Shown here in pieces: positions 51,943 through 60,454 of a DNA stretch of 64,000 nt. The stretch is from Hungatella effluvii (lineage in GTDB: Bacteria > Bacillota > Clostridia > Lachnospirales > Lachnospiraceae). The translations under genes were made by a program, and so were the position numbers. Within the stretch, counting starts at the first letter, position 1. Each line of letters begins with the position of its first letter. The notes under the pieces were generated by a model. The model saw only the letters and a list, made by a program, of their open reading frames with translations. It made no database searches and was not told where the DNA came from. The DNA lies in assembly GCF_003201875.1 (NCBI RefSeq), contig NZ_QJKD01000002.1, positions 186,001 through 250,000 on the forward strand, in the 5' to 3' direction.

Positions 51943-54165
51943 ATGAAAAAAGGAAAGATTACAAAGAGTCTCTATCTGTGGGTGCGGTCCTTTATCATCG
52001 TATCCGTCGTCATGATCGGCATGCTGGTGGCGCTCACGACCTGGATGGTAAAAGAGTTCTCCGGAGAGATTGAAGAGTTGAATCACGGCCTGACATCCGT
52101 GCTTCAGACCAGCATCGATATCCGCCTGAATGATATCGACAGTTTTGCCGCCCAGCTGCAGATGAACGCTGTGAACCTGAAGCTGAGCCGCTCAAAGGAG
52201 CTGAGTGAAATTGACAAGGATTTTCTCGTTCAGTTTTCACGCCAGCTCTATGATTACAAGCTTTCCAATACCTTTATTAAAGAAATATACGTCTATTATC
52301 CCCATTTGAACTATGTGGTTGGCGATCTGGGATACTTTGGAGCGGAGAAATACTATCTGCTGAAAAATGAGTTAAAGCTGGACGGATATGAGGAGTGGCT
52401 GGAGACGGCCGGCGGCCAGAAGAGAGACGGCTACAGCTTCATGCCTCAGGGCGACGGGAGCATGGAGCTGTGCCTGTTCCGCCAGCTTCCCTACGACTTA
52501 TCCAGCGATAAAACAGCCATTTTGATGATTCTCATCAATAAATCGGAGGTGGAATCCATTCTCCGTAACGCAAATGAGGGGATGGGAAACACCATGACCG
52601 CGGTAGTTGCCGCGGATGATTCCGTCTATGCCAGCTTCGGCTCCGGAATTGACCACGCGGACTTAAAGGAAAGCCTGCAGGCAAACGGCGGAAAGCCGTT
52701 ATTTAAGATGGAGGGCAACTACGGTTCCGTGATGGATTCAGATTATTACGGCATCAAATACGTCACCTTAATCGAACGGCGCAAGCTGCTGGACTCCGGT
52801 TACTTCATACGGAATATCGCCTATGTTTCCATCGGGCTGTGTATGATATTCGGCGCGGTCTTATTCGTCCTTCTGGGACGCCGCAACGCAAAGCCGCTGA
52901 AGGACATTCTGGATAAGGTTGTGAATAAGACGGATGAGGGCGGCCGTTTCCTGGATGATTACGATCTGATTGACAGCGGAATCAGCCGGATGCTGAAAAT
53001 GAATGTGGAGAGCACCCGGAAGCTGGAGGAACAGAGGGAGGCCATAGAGGGCCTGTTCCTGTGCAATCTCTTAAGCAGCGAGGAACGCAATAATTCCGTG
53101 ATTTTCGCATCCATGCAGAAATTCGGCATTCAGATGGAATACTCCCTGTTTCAGGTCGGATTGATTCGAAATCCCATGGGATTCAGCCAGGATGAGATTC
53201 ACGACGCGGACGTGCGAATTCGCGGGGCGCTGAAGGAAAAAGAGGATATAGCCGTCATGACCGCCGAGTTTGACGGAAGCCTCGCACTGCTGTTCCATAT
53301 GGAGCCGGAGTACGGAAAGGCGGAGATGCAGGCCATTGCCGCTGAAATATTAGACAGCCTGCATTCGCTGGTGGAATGCAGGATTGTGCTGGGCGGAATC
53401 TATGATTCCATGTCTAACATCATAACCAGCTTTCATCAGGCGCAGATGGTTGCGGAATTCTGTGAAAATGACAGGGGCCGCGTGTTCTTCTATGACGAAA
53501 CAATGGTGGGAAGACAGGAGAACGCCGCTTATGTAAGCGTGATGCCGGAGTACGAGATGGCCATGCTGGAGGAGAAGTTCGAGGAGGCCGACCGGCTGCT
53601 GGATCTCCTTTTCAACCAGTATATCGGCACCGACCGCAACGTCTACACGAGCAGGGCGAAAAAATACGCGGTTATCAATCCCATTCTGATGGCTCTGGAA
53701 AACCACGCAGGGAGCTGTACCGAATACAGCATGGAGGAATACACCAGGAATTTATCTGAGGCAAAGGATGGACAGAAGCTGCTGAAGCTCCTTCACGAAG
53801 GCTTTGGCTATCTGATCCGGTGGCAGCAGAAGCGCCAACTGGATCAGAAGGAAAATATTGCGGAGCGGGCCAGACAGTACATCAGCCTGAACTTTGAAGA
53901 TCCCATGATCGGACTTTACAGTATTTCCGACATGCTTGGCGTGAGCAATACGTATCTATCCACCACCTTCAAGAAAAAATACGGAATCGGAATCGCACAG
54001 TACATCAACAGTCTGAGGATAGAAAAGGCCAAACGGCTCATTGTGAATACGGACGAAAATATAAAGGAAATAGCGCTGTCCGTGGGCTTCTCCAGTGACG
54101 CCGCCTTTATCCGGGTGTTTAAACAGTTTGAAAATACGACACCGGGCCGTTATAAGAAAAAATAA
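51943..54165 (+). CDS. Membrane-bound AraC-family transcriptional regulator
   Basis: This 740-residue single-protein regulator has an N-terminal helix (about 12-35), an extracytoplasmic sensor domain (about 36-285), a second helix (about 288-310), and a long cytoplasmic linker. It ends in an AraC double helix-turn-helix (about 640-740; ISDMLGVSNTYLSTTFKKKY and VGFSSDAAFIRVFKQF). It has no kinase or receiver domain; it joins sensing and DNA binding in one chain, as in YesS/YtdP-like proteins. The gene is 21 bp after rpiB with a weak ribosome site. A strong terminator follows, and the sugar ABC importer at 54391 is the likely target. Confidence 0.93.
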   Translation: MKKGKITKSLYLWVRSFIIVSVVMIGMLVALTTWMVKEFSGEIEELNHGLTSVLQTSIDIRLNDIDSFAAQLQMNAVNLKLSRSKELSEIDKDFLVQFSRQLYDYKLSNTFIKEIYVYYPHLNYVVGDLGYFGAEKYYLLKNELKLDGYEEWLETAGGQKRDGYSFMPQGDGSMELCLFRQLPYDLSSDKTAILMILINKSEVESILRNANEGMGNTMTAVVAADDSVYASFGSGIDHADLKESLQANGGKPLFKMEGNYGSVMDSDYYGIKYVTLIERRKLLDSGYFIRNIAYVSIGLCMIFGAVLFVLLGRRNAKPLKDILDKVVNKTDEGGRFLDDYDLIDSGISRMLKMNVESTRKLEEQREAIEGLFLCNLLSSEERNNSVIFASMQKFGIQMEYSLFQVGLIRNPMGFSQDEIHDADVRIRGALKEKEDIAVMTAEFDGSLALLFHMEPEYGKAEMQAIAAEILDSLHSLVECRIVLGGIYDSMSNIITSFHQAQMVAEFCENDRGRVFFYDETMVGRQENAAYVSVMPEYEMAMLEEKFEEADRLLDLLFNQYIGTDRNVYTSRAKKYAVINPILMALENHAGSCTEYSMEEYTRNLSEAKDGQKLLKLLHEGFGYLIRWQQKRQLDQKENIAERARQYISLNFEDPMIGLYSISDMLGVSNTYLSTTFKKKYGIGIAQYINSLRIEKAKRLIVNTDENIKEIALSVGFSSDAAFIRVFKQFENTTPGRYKKK

Positions 54166-54170
54166 TGCAT

Positions 54171-54212
54171 AAAAAAACTGATTAAAATCGAGATATTTTA
54201 ATCAGTTTTTTT
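54171..54212 (+). terminator. Terminator after the AraC-family gene
   Basis: AAAAAAACTGATTAAAA pairs perfectly with TTTTAATCAGTTTTTTT around an 8-nt loop, just after the stop codon. Confidence 0.92.
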
Positions 54213-54390
54213 GATTTTCACCTAAATAATTGTGAATCAGTGAAAGAATTGTATATCACAGTGTCTCGAAATCTCTATATAAAACATTAGAGAATTAGAA
54301 AAACAGCACAAAAATAGAAAATATACAGGGAGTATTTTCGGTGTTATGATAGGGCCATCATCAAACCGATTGGAAAAGGAGGCAAAAACA

Positions 54391-55743
54391 ATGAAAAAAA
54401 GAATGAGGAAATGTCTGAGTCTGGCACTTGCAGGGGTGATGGCCGGGATGCTGGCTACCGGATGCAGCGCCAATGGACAGAAGGATGCAGCGTCAGCCGG
54501 GGGTAATGAGACAGGGGGAACACCTGCCAAGGAAAATGTGGCTGCCGATAAGAGCACAGAGGGGGAGAAAGCCAGCGGAGAGAAGACGAAGCTGGTGCTC
54601 TGGATGCCGCCCTTCGGCACGGAGGAGTCTCTCGACAAGGAAGTATGGGGAGAGATCTTAAAACCGTTCGAAGAGGAAAACAACGCCCAGGTTTCTATAG
54701 AAATCATTCCCTGGAGCAATTACGAAGAAAAGTATTTAACCGGAATTTCATCGGGCCAGGGGCCTGATGTGGGCTACATGTACATGGAGATGATCAACGA
54801 TTACATAAAAGCAGGCGCCATCGCACCGTTTGACGACTTTTTGACAGCAGAGGACAGAGACAATTTCTACTATCTCGATAAAGGTGTCATTGACGGAAAG
54901 CAGTACGCCATGCCGATCGTGGTGGGCAGCGCCCGCGTTATGTTCTATAACAAGGCAATCTTAAAGGAGGCCGGTGTTCAAAGTGTTCCTGAGACCTGGG
55001 ATGAATTTAAGGATGCCTGCCAGAAGGTGGCGGCCATCGGCAAGACTCCGCTGCTCCAGCAGTGGGGAGACAAATCCAAGGGTGCCATGAACTCCATCTT
55101 CTTCCCCTATTTATGGCAGGCAGGCGGAGAGATCTTCAATGCAGACGGCACAAAAGCAGAGTTTGACAGCGAAGCAGGCATAAAAGCGGCCCAGTTCCTG
55201 GCAGATTTACGGTTTAAGGATGGAATCATGCCGGAATCCATTACCTCCATGTCGGAAGACCAGGTATTTGCAGAATTCAAGGCAGGCAACACGGCGTTTG
55301 TCATGAGCCCGACGAATCAGGGAGCGGGATTTAAGGAGGCCGGCATCGACTGGGGCTTCTTCACCTCCTTGAAGGATCAGAAGATGGGGACATTTGCGTC
55401 AGCGGACTCCCTGGTTCTGATCAGCGCCAGCAAGAATAAGGACCTGGCAGTGAAAATGGTGAAATACATGCTGAGCGGCCCTTCCATGACAAAATTCCAT
55501 GAGATGGCGGCGTTTCCGCCGATCGCCAAAGACGAGGAGTATCACGATGACCCGGCGTTTAAGGCAGTATATGAGGACAACAAGGACGCTCTTATTACCC
55601 TTCCTGCCGTACAGGGTTCCGCAGCGGTCTACGATAACCTGTATAAGAACCTTCAGCTTATGATGCTTGGACAGATGACGCCCGAGGAGGCCTTGAAGAA
55701 TGCGGCCGACTACGCGAACAACACGCTGTCACAGAACAGGTAA
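54391..55743 (+). CDS. Family-1 sugar-binding lipoprotein of an ABC importer
   Basis: This 450-residue lipoprotein is the receptor of the second sugar importer in the window. The signal peptide ends in lipobox LATGC (Cys25), followed by a Lys/Glu/Gly-rich linker and the MalE/UgpB-like fold that starts KLVLWMPPFGTEESLDKEVW. Family segments IPWSNYEEKYLTGISSGQGPD, split by conserved positions, and FKAGNTAFVMSPTNQGAGF are visible. The ATG at 54391 follows AAAGGAGG. A GC-rich hairpin separates it from the permease genes. The sugar cannot be named; the downstream DUF4091 enzyme suggests an amino-sugar or galactosaminide. Confidence 0.93.
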   Translation: MKKRMRKCLSLALAGVMAGMLATGCSANGQKDAASAGGNETGGTPAKENVAADKSTEGEKASGEKTKLVLWMPPFGTEESLDKEVWGEILKPFEEENNAQVSIEIIPWSNYEEKYLTGISSGQGPDVGYMYMEMINDYIKAGAIAPFDDFLTAEDRDNFYYLDKGVIDGKQYAMPIVVGSARVMFYNKAILKEAGVQSVPETWDEFKDACQKVAAIGKTPLLQQWGDKSKGAMNSIFFPYLWQAGGEIFNADGTKAEFDSEAGIKAAQFLADLRFKDGIMPESITSMSEDQVFAEFKAGNTAFVMSPTNQGAGFKEAGIDWGFFTSLKDQKMGTFASADSLVLISASKNKDLAVKMVKYMLSGPSMTKFHEMAAFPPIAKDEEYHDDPAFKAVYEDNKDALITLPAVQGSAAVYDNLYKNLQLMMLGQMTPEEALKNAADYANNTLSQNR

Positions 55744-55760
55744 GGAAAGAAAGAAGCTAG

Positions 55761-55805
55761 GTGTCGCGGAAACATTCGCAGAAAATGTTCCGCGGCATCT
55801 TTTTA
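55761..55805 (+). terminator. Intra-operon hairpin after the binding-protein gene
   Basis: GTGTCGCGGAA and TTCCGCGGCAT, with inner CATT/AATG, form a long stem followed by TTTTTAG. It lies between the binding-protein stop and the ribosome site of the permease gene, so partial termination is likely. Confidence 0.75.
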
Positions 55806-55822
55806 GAAAGGAGATCATTCGT

Positions 55823-56707
55823 TTGAAGGCGATATCAGAATTTATCAAAAAAAACATTGGATTTTTGTATGTGCTTCCCAGCTTTCTTCTGCTGGTGCTG
55901 TTTTCTCTTCTCCCGCTGTGCATGACCGGATATTTCAGCTTTACGGAGTACAGCGTGCTGAAGCCGCCGGTGTGGGTAGGCCTGAACAATTATAAGAGTA
56001 TGGCCGGCGATCCGTTTTTCCGGCCGGCAATCCGCAACACCGTGATCTATACGCTTGTGACGGTTCCGGTTCAGACCGTGCTGTCGCTGGTGATAGCCAA
56101 TCTGCTGGCCTCCCGGTTCCGGGGAAGAGCCGGCAATTTCTTCAAGAGCGCTCTGTTTATCCCGGTGATTTCCTCCATGGTCCTGGTCGGAACCGTGTGG
56201 AAGTTCATGCTTGCCACGGAAGGCGGTATCATCAATAACATCCTGGGGCTCGTCGGTATCGGCAAGGTAAACTGGCTGGGCCGGTATAATCTGGCTCTGA
56301 TCAGCGTGAGCATTGTAGCAATCTGGAAAAATGTTGGGTACTTCCTGGTAATCTATTACGCTGGACTCATGGACGTGCCGAAGAGCCTTTACGAGGCGGC
56401 GAAGGTGGACGGCGCGTCTCCACTGCAGCAGTTTCTCTATATTACGGTTCCGGCTCTGAAGCCGATTACGTATCTGGTCATCACGCTGGGGACGATCTGG
56501 TCCTTCCAGGTGTTCGATCTGGTCTATACGATGACCGGAGGCGGCCCGGGAACAGCGACAATTACCATGGTAATGTCCATCTATCAGTCCGGCTTTAAAC
56601 AGTATAAGATGGGGTATGCCAGCGCCATGGCGTTCGTTCTGTTTTTGATTGTCATTGTGATCTCGATCCTTCAGAAGAAGGTATTCAGCGGAAAAGGAGG
56701 GGAATAA
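55823..56707 (+). CDS. ABC sugar permease, MalF/UgpA-like
   Basis: This 294-residue permease has six predicted helices (first FLYVLPSFLLLVLFSLLPLCM) and the EAA loop LYEAAKVDGASPLQQFLYIT near residue 190. The TTG start at 55823 is preferred because AAAGGAG lies 9 bp upstream and the protein then begins KAISEFIKKNIGFLYV as family members do. The open frame reaches back into the binding-protein gene and through the hairpin, which cannot be coding. It is followed by the second permease with a 1-bp gap. Confidence 0.91.
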   Translation: MKAISEFIKKNIGFLYVLPSFLLLVLFSLLPLCMTGYFSFTEYSVLKPPVWVGLNNYKSMAGDPFFRPAIRNTVIYTLVTVPVQTVLSLVIANLLASRFRGRAGNFFKSALFIPVISSMVLVGTVWKFMLATEGGIINNILGLVGIGKVNWLGRYNLALISVSIVAIWKNVGYFLVIYYAGLMDVPKSLYEAAKVDGASPLQQFLYITVPALKPITYLVITLGTIWSFQVFDLVYTMTGGGPGTATITMVMSIYQSGFKQYKMGYASAMAFVLFLIVIVISILQKKVFSGKGGE

Positions 56708-56708
56708 G

Positions 56709-57524
56709 ATGGAAAAGAAGGTACAGCCCGTTCTCTGGGCGGAAGCGGTTCTCCTTGCAGTGCTGGCACTGGCGGCGTTATTTCCGTTTGTCTATATGGT
56801 ATTAACCTCCATGCGGCAGACGTATTCGATGGAACTGAATTTCGGTCTGACTGGATTGAATCTTAGAAACTATTCAACCATTTTCAAAAATTTCGAATTT
56901 GGCAAATATTTATTCAACAGTGTCTCTGTGGTGGTGATTGCCTGCTTCTTCAACGCCGTGATCTCCTCGACCGCGGCCTACGGCTTCGAAAAAAAGAAAT
57001 TTGTGGGAAGCGAGCTTCTCTTTGCGGTCTATTTAGCCACGCTCATGGTGCCGTCCCAGGTGATCTTAATTCCGCTGTTTCGGATTGCGCAGAAGCTTCA
57101 TCTGCTGAACACATACTTAATCCTGGCGCTTCCGGTGGTCAATGCCTTTGGCGTGTTCCTAATCCGCCAGTTTATCACCAGTGTGCCGGATGATCTGATC
57201 GAGGCGGCACGGATTGACGGCTGCAGGGAATTCCGGATCTTTTATTCCATCGTCGTTCCGCTCATCAAGCCGGTCCTGGTGTCGCTGACCGTGTTTACGT
57301 TTATCACTACCTGGAACGACTTCGTGTGGCCGTTAATTGCCATCACGAATACGAACCGGAGCACCCTGACGCTGGCCCTGGCCTCCCTCCAGGGAAATTA
57401 CGCCACGAATTACGGCTTGGTCATGGCGGGCGCTACTCTGACATTTATGCCGCCCTTCATCCTGTACATTTTCCTTCAGAAGGAGTTTGTGGAAGGAATC
57501 GCCTTGAGCGGCGTGAAGGGCTGA
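56709..57524 (+). CDS. ABC sugar permease, MalG/UgpE-like
   Basis: This 271-residue permease is the second channel half. It has six predicted helices and the EAA loop LIEAARIDGCREFRIFYSIV near residue 164; the C-terminus QKEFVEGIALSGVKG is the standard MalG-type end. GGAGGGG lies upstream of the ATG within the previous gene's end. A DUF4091 enzyme gene follows after 14 bp. No ATPase gene is in the operon, so a shared MsmX-like ATPase is expected. Confidence 0.94.
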   Translation: MEKKVQPVLWAEAVLLAVLALAALFPFVYMVLTSMRQTYSMELNFGLTGLNLRNYSTIFKNFEFGKYLFNSVSVVVIACFFNAVISSTAAYGFEKKKFVGSELLFAVYLATLMVPSQVILIPLFRIAQKLHLLNTYLILALPVVNAFGVFLIRQFITSVPDDLIEAARIDGCREFRIFYSIVVPLIKPVLVSLTVFTFITTWNDFVWPLIAITNTNRSTLTLALASLQGNYATNYGLVMAGATLTFMPPFILYIFLQKEFVEGIALSGVKG

Positions 57525-57538
57525 GAAAGGAAGAAAGT

Positions 57539-59200
57539 ATGGCCAATTATGAATTTATGCTGACAGACAGTCTGGAGAAGGTGTTCCCGGACAAACGGCC
57601 GGAGCGGCGCCTAGGCAAAACCATCACGGCCCTGGGTGGAGAGAGAATCTCCATGCAGCTGGCCTTTTATATGGAGTATGGCGGCTGTGAGCTGAATGAG
57701 CAGGAGATCACGGTAAGCTTTGAATCGGAGATCGCGGACCGCATCCGCATGCGAAAGGTCGAGCTGGTTCCGGCGGCCATGGCGGCGTACCGGGAACAGC
57801 TGGATGACAATTACTTATTCACAGAACCGTGCCTTTGCCCGGACCTTCTGACGCCGGTGCGCGGCGGAATCCTGCGGCCCTATGCATCCCAGTGGAGAGC
57901 CGCATGGATCGATCTTTTGGTCACGCCGGAAATGTGCGGCGGCTCTTATCCGGTAACTGTCTCAGTAAACAGAGGGACAGAGCTTTTATGGTCTGAAACG
58001 GTTACGATTTCGGCGGTTCACAGTGTTCTACCGGAGCAGCGGCTGATCTATACGGAATGGCTGCATGCAGACTGTCTGGCCGATTATTATAGAGAGGAAC
58101 CATTTTCAGAAAGATACTGGGAGATCCTGGAGCAGTTTGTGCACACGGCGGCGGAGCATGGCGTGAACATGCTTCTAACTCCGGTATTTACACCACCTCT
58201 GGATACGCTGGTGGGCGGTGAGAGAACCACGGTACAGCTGGTGGGCGTGAAGAAAGAGGAGGGCGGCTATACCTTTGATTTCACACTTCTGCGGCGGTGG
58301 ATAGCCATGTGCAGGAGAAAAGGGATCAAATATCTGGAGATTTCCCACCTGTTTACCCAGTGGGGAGCAAAGCATGCGCCGAAGGTGATGGCCCTCGTGA
58401 ATGGGGAGAAAAAACAGCTATTTGGCTGGGATACAAAGGCGGCTGGCGAGGCTTACCGCGGATTCCTGAGCGCTTTTCTGCCGGAGCTGAAAGGCGTTCT
58501 TAAGGAGGAGGGGATGTTTGAACAGACGTATTTTCATATTTCAGACGAACCTCACGGGGAACAGATGGAGACCTACCGCGCGGCGAAGGAGAGTATCTGG
58601 CCGCTCCTGGCGGACTGCCATGTGATCGACGCGCTGAGCAGCTTTACCATCTATCAGGCCGGAGTGGTGGAACATCCCATTGTCTGCAGCGACTTCCTGG
58701 AACCATTTTTCGAGGCGGGAGTGGAGGATCTCTGGACGTATTACTGCTGCGTCCAGGGCCATGAGGTGAGCAATCAGTTTATGGCCATGCCGTCAGCCAG
58801 AAACCGGATTCTGGGGGTTCAGCTGTACTTGTACCGCATGAAGGGATTTCTGCACTGGGGATACAATTTTTATAATTCCCAGCACTCAATTTCCACAGTG
58901 AATCCATATCTGGTCACTGACGCAGGCGGCGGTTTCCCGGCGGGGGACCCGTTCGTCGTCTACCCCGCGGAAGACGGGACTCCTTACGAATCGCTTCGCT
59001 TTATGGTCATTACGGAGGCAATGTATGATCTGAGAGCCTTCGAAAGGCTGGAGGAGCTGGCTGGGCGGGAATATGTGGAGCGCCTGATCCATGAGGGGCT
59101 GGAATATCAGATTACCTTTAAGAAGTATCCGAAGGACGCGGAGTATCTGCTGCGGCTGAGAGAAAAGGTGAACTGTGCGATTGATGAGATGGGGAAATAA
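57539..59200 (+). CDS. DUF4091/GH123-like glycoside hydrolase
   Basis: This 553-residue protein has a beta-rich N-terminal domain (about 1-160), a TIM-barrel-like middle and a DUF4091 region. YFHISDEPHGEQMETYR near residue 335 supplies the Asp-Glu pair, as in GH123 N-acetyl-beta-galactosaminidases, where these residues act in substrate-assisted catalysis. Other matches are WLHADCLADYY, the LEISHLFTQWGAKHAP segment, and FLHWGYNFYNSQHS. It has no signal peptide. The ATG at 57539 follows AAAGGAAG; the frame is open upstream but overlaps the permease gene. Genes for importer plus this enzyme suggest intracellular cleavage of a beta-linked amino-sugar glycan; the linkage is inferred from GH123. 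Confidence 0.85.
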   Translation: MANYEFMLTDSLEKVFPDKRPERRLGKTITALGGERISMQLAFYMEYGGCELNEQEITVSFESEIADRIRMRKVELVPAAMAAYREQLDDNYLFTEPCLCPDLLTPVRGGILRPYASQWRAAWIDLLVTPEMCGGSYPVTVSVNRGTELLWSETVTISAVHSVLPEQRLIYTEWLHADCLADYYREEPFSERYWEILEQFVHTAAEHGVNMLLTPVFTPPLDTLVGGERTTVQLVGVKKEEGGYTFDFTLLRRWIAMCRRKGIKYLEISHLFTQWGAKHAPKVMALVNGEKKQLFGWDTKAAGEAYRGFLSAFLPELKGVLKEEGMFEQTYFHISDEPHGEQMETYRAAKESIWPLLADCHVIDALSSFTIYQAGVVEHPIVCSDFLEPFFEAGVEDLWTYYCCVQGHEVSNQFMAMPSARNRILGVQLYLYRMKGFLHWGYNFYNSQHSISTVNPYLVTDAGGGFPAGDPFVVYPAEDGTPYESLRFMVITEAMYDLRAFERLEELAGREYVERLIHEGLEYQITFKKYPKDAEYLLRLREKVNCAIDEMGK

Positions 59201-59219
59201 TTTGTTGGAAAACGCACTA

Positions 59220-59248
59220 TTTCCATACGTTTGGAATTGTGCTAGAAT
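59220..59248 (+). promoter_or_regulatory. Possible promoter of the DUF3137-like gene
   Basis: TTTCCA (59220-59225) and TAGAAT (59243-59248) are 17 bp apart in an AT-rich stretch between the DUF4091 enzyme and the membrane-protein gene. The -35 is imperfect. Confidence 0.4.
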
Positions 59249-59393
59249 AAAAATATCACAAAAAACAAAACTGCATCAAACGGTTTAATTAAGTGCTTTA
59301 TATCTGCATAGATTTGCGATCCTGAACTTGACCGCATGGGCAGATGCAGCGAGGGCTGAAATCATTTTCCTGGATTGTGGAGAGGGTTTGGAT

Positions 59394-60350
59394 ATGCATT
59401 CTTATGAACTTGATATAATGAAAATAAGAAAAAGAAACTTTTTAGTAGTATTTTTTCTTGCTTTATTACCACTAATATCGTTGACTGGTTATCGGTTGTT
59501 TTCGATTATTGTAGAGTTAGCAGGCTCGATGAAAGATGGGGATATTATTTCAGGTGTAATAGCCTTTCTTTTGAGGATATTTGTTGAAACGATTGTATTG
59601 ATAATCATCTCTGTTATATGGATTGCAATCTGTTGCTACATCCCATTAAAAAAGCTGCATGGTTTTTATTGTGAAAATATTTTTACGCAGGCGGTTTTGC
59701 GCAACTCCGAATACTCCTATGTGCACTATACTGAGCGATTGTTGAATACAGCAGAACTGGTGAAAGCGAAGATTATACCTCCGTATACCAGCTGTAAGCA
59801 AAAAGAAGCGGAATATCTGGTAGGCAGATACAAAAACATCGATTTTGAAATCGCGCCGCTCACCTTATCCTATGGAAAAGGACCGAATGAGGAGATTGAC
59901 GGCAGCATCGTTGTGTTTACCGGCTTAGCAAGTCTGTTTCATAACGAAGATTTTGTGCAGGTATCTTGCAGCACAGATGAGGATGTCTTTGCAGAATACC
60001 TTCCCCAAAAACGAGGGCTGGAGGTTAAAAAGAAGATTTCCATGAATCATAATAGAAACTGCCTGTTTATCGCACCGAAAAATCAGAGGATTTCCGAGGA
60101 ACAATTTGTATTGTTGGAGCATCTTGTGAGGGAACTTTCCGAACAGGTGAGAACACATTTTTATATAATATTCGCCCAGAGTCAGGTATACTTTATCAAC
60201 AATGATAAAAGTCTTATTATTAATCTTCCTTTGTGGCACAGTATAGAAAAAGAGATTCAAGATGTGGAGAAAAACGGGATTGTTAACATAAATCTGTTTA
60301 TCAACACATTTATCCGTGCAGCAGACGGGCTATCAGCTTATCGCCGATAG
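59394..60350 (+). CDS. Membrane protein, possibly DUF3137-like
   Basis: This 318-residue protein has two N-terminal helices (about residues 17-37 and 58-88) followed by a cytoplasmic alpha/beta domain. Segments FEIAPLTLSYGKGPNEEIDG and VVFTGLASLFHNEDFVQVS resemble DUF3137 proteins, but I hold this loosely. The ATG at 59394 has GAGAGGG 7 bp upstream; an earlier start near 59328 is less likely. The gene is visibly more AT-rich than its neighbours, monocistronic, and ends inside its own terminator hairpin. Its function is unknown, and its base composition suggests separate origin. Confidence 0.75.
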   Translation: MHSYELDIMKIRKRNFLVVFFLALLPLISLTGYRLFSIIVELAGSMKDGDIISGVIAFLLRIFVETIVLIIISVIWIAICCYIPLKKLHGFYCENIFTQAVLRNSEYSYVHYTERLLNTAELVKAKIIPPYTSCKQKEAEYLVGRYKNIDFEIAPLTLSYGKGPNEEIDGSIVVFTGLASLFHNEDFVQVSCSTDEDVFAEYLPQKRGLEVKKKISMNHNRNCLFIAPKNQRISEEQFVLLEHLVRELSEQVRTHFYIIFAQSQVYFINNDKSLIINLPLWHSIEKEIQDVEKNGIVNINLFINTFIRAADGLSAYRR

Positions 60351-60360
60351 TCCGTTTTTT
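60325..60360 (+). terminator. Terminator overlapping the end of the DUF3137-like gene
   Basis: ACGG-g-CTATC pairs with GATAG-t-CCGT and runs into TTTTTT. The stem contains the stop codon of the gene. Confidence 0.8.
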
Positions 60361-60454
60361 GGTGTCATATCCTGCTTGCCGGCTGCACAATCTGAATGTT
60401 CTTTAATACTGCCTCATTGGGGGTCAGCCTTTATGAGGTATCCTTTTTCCCATT

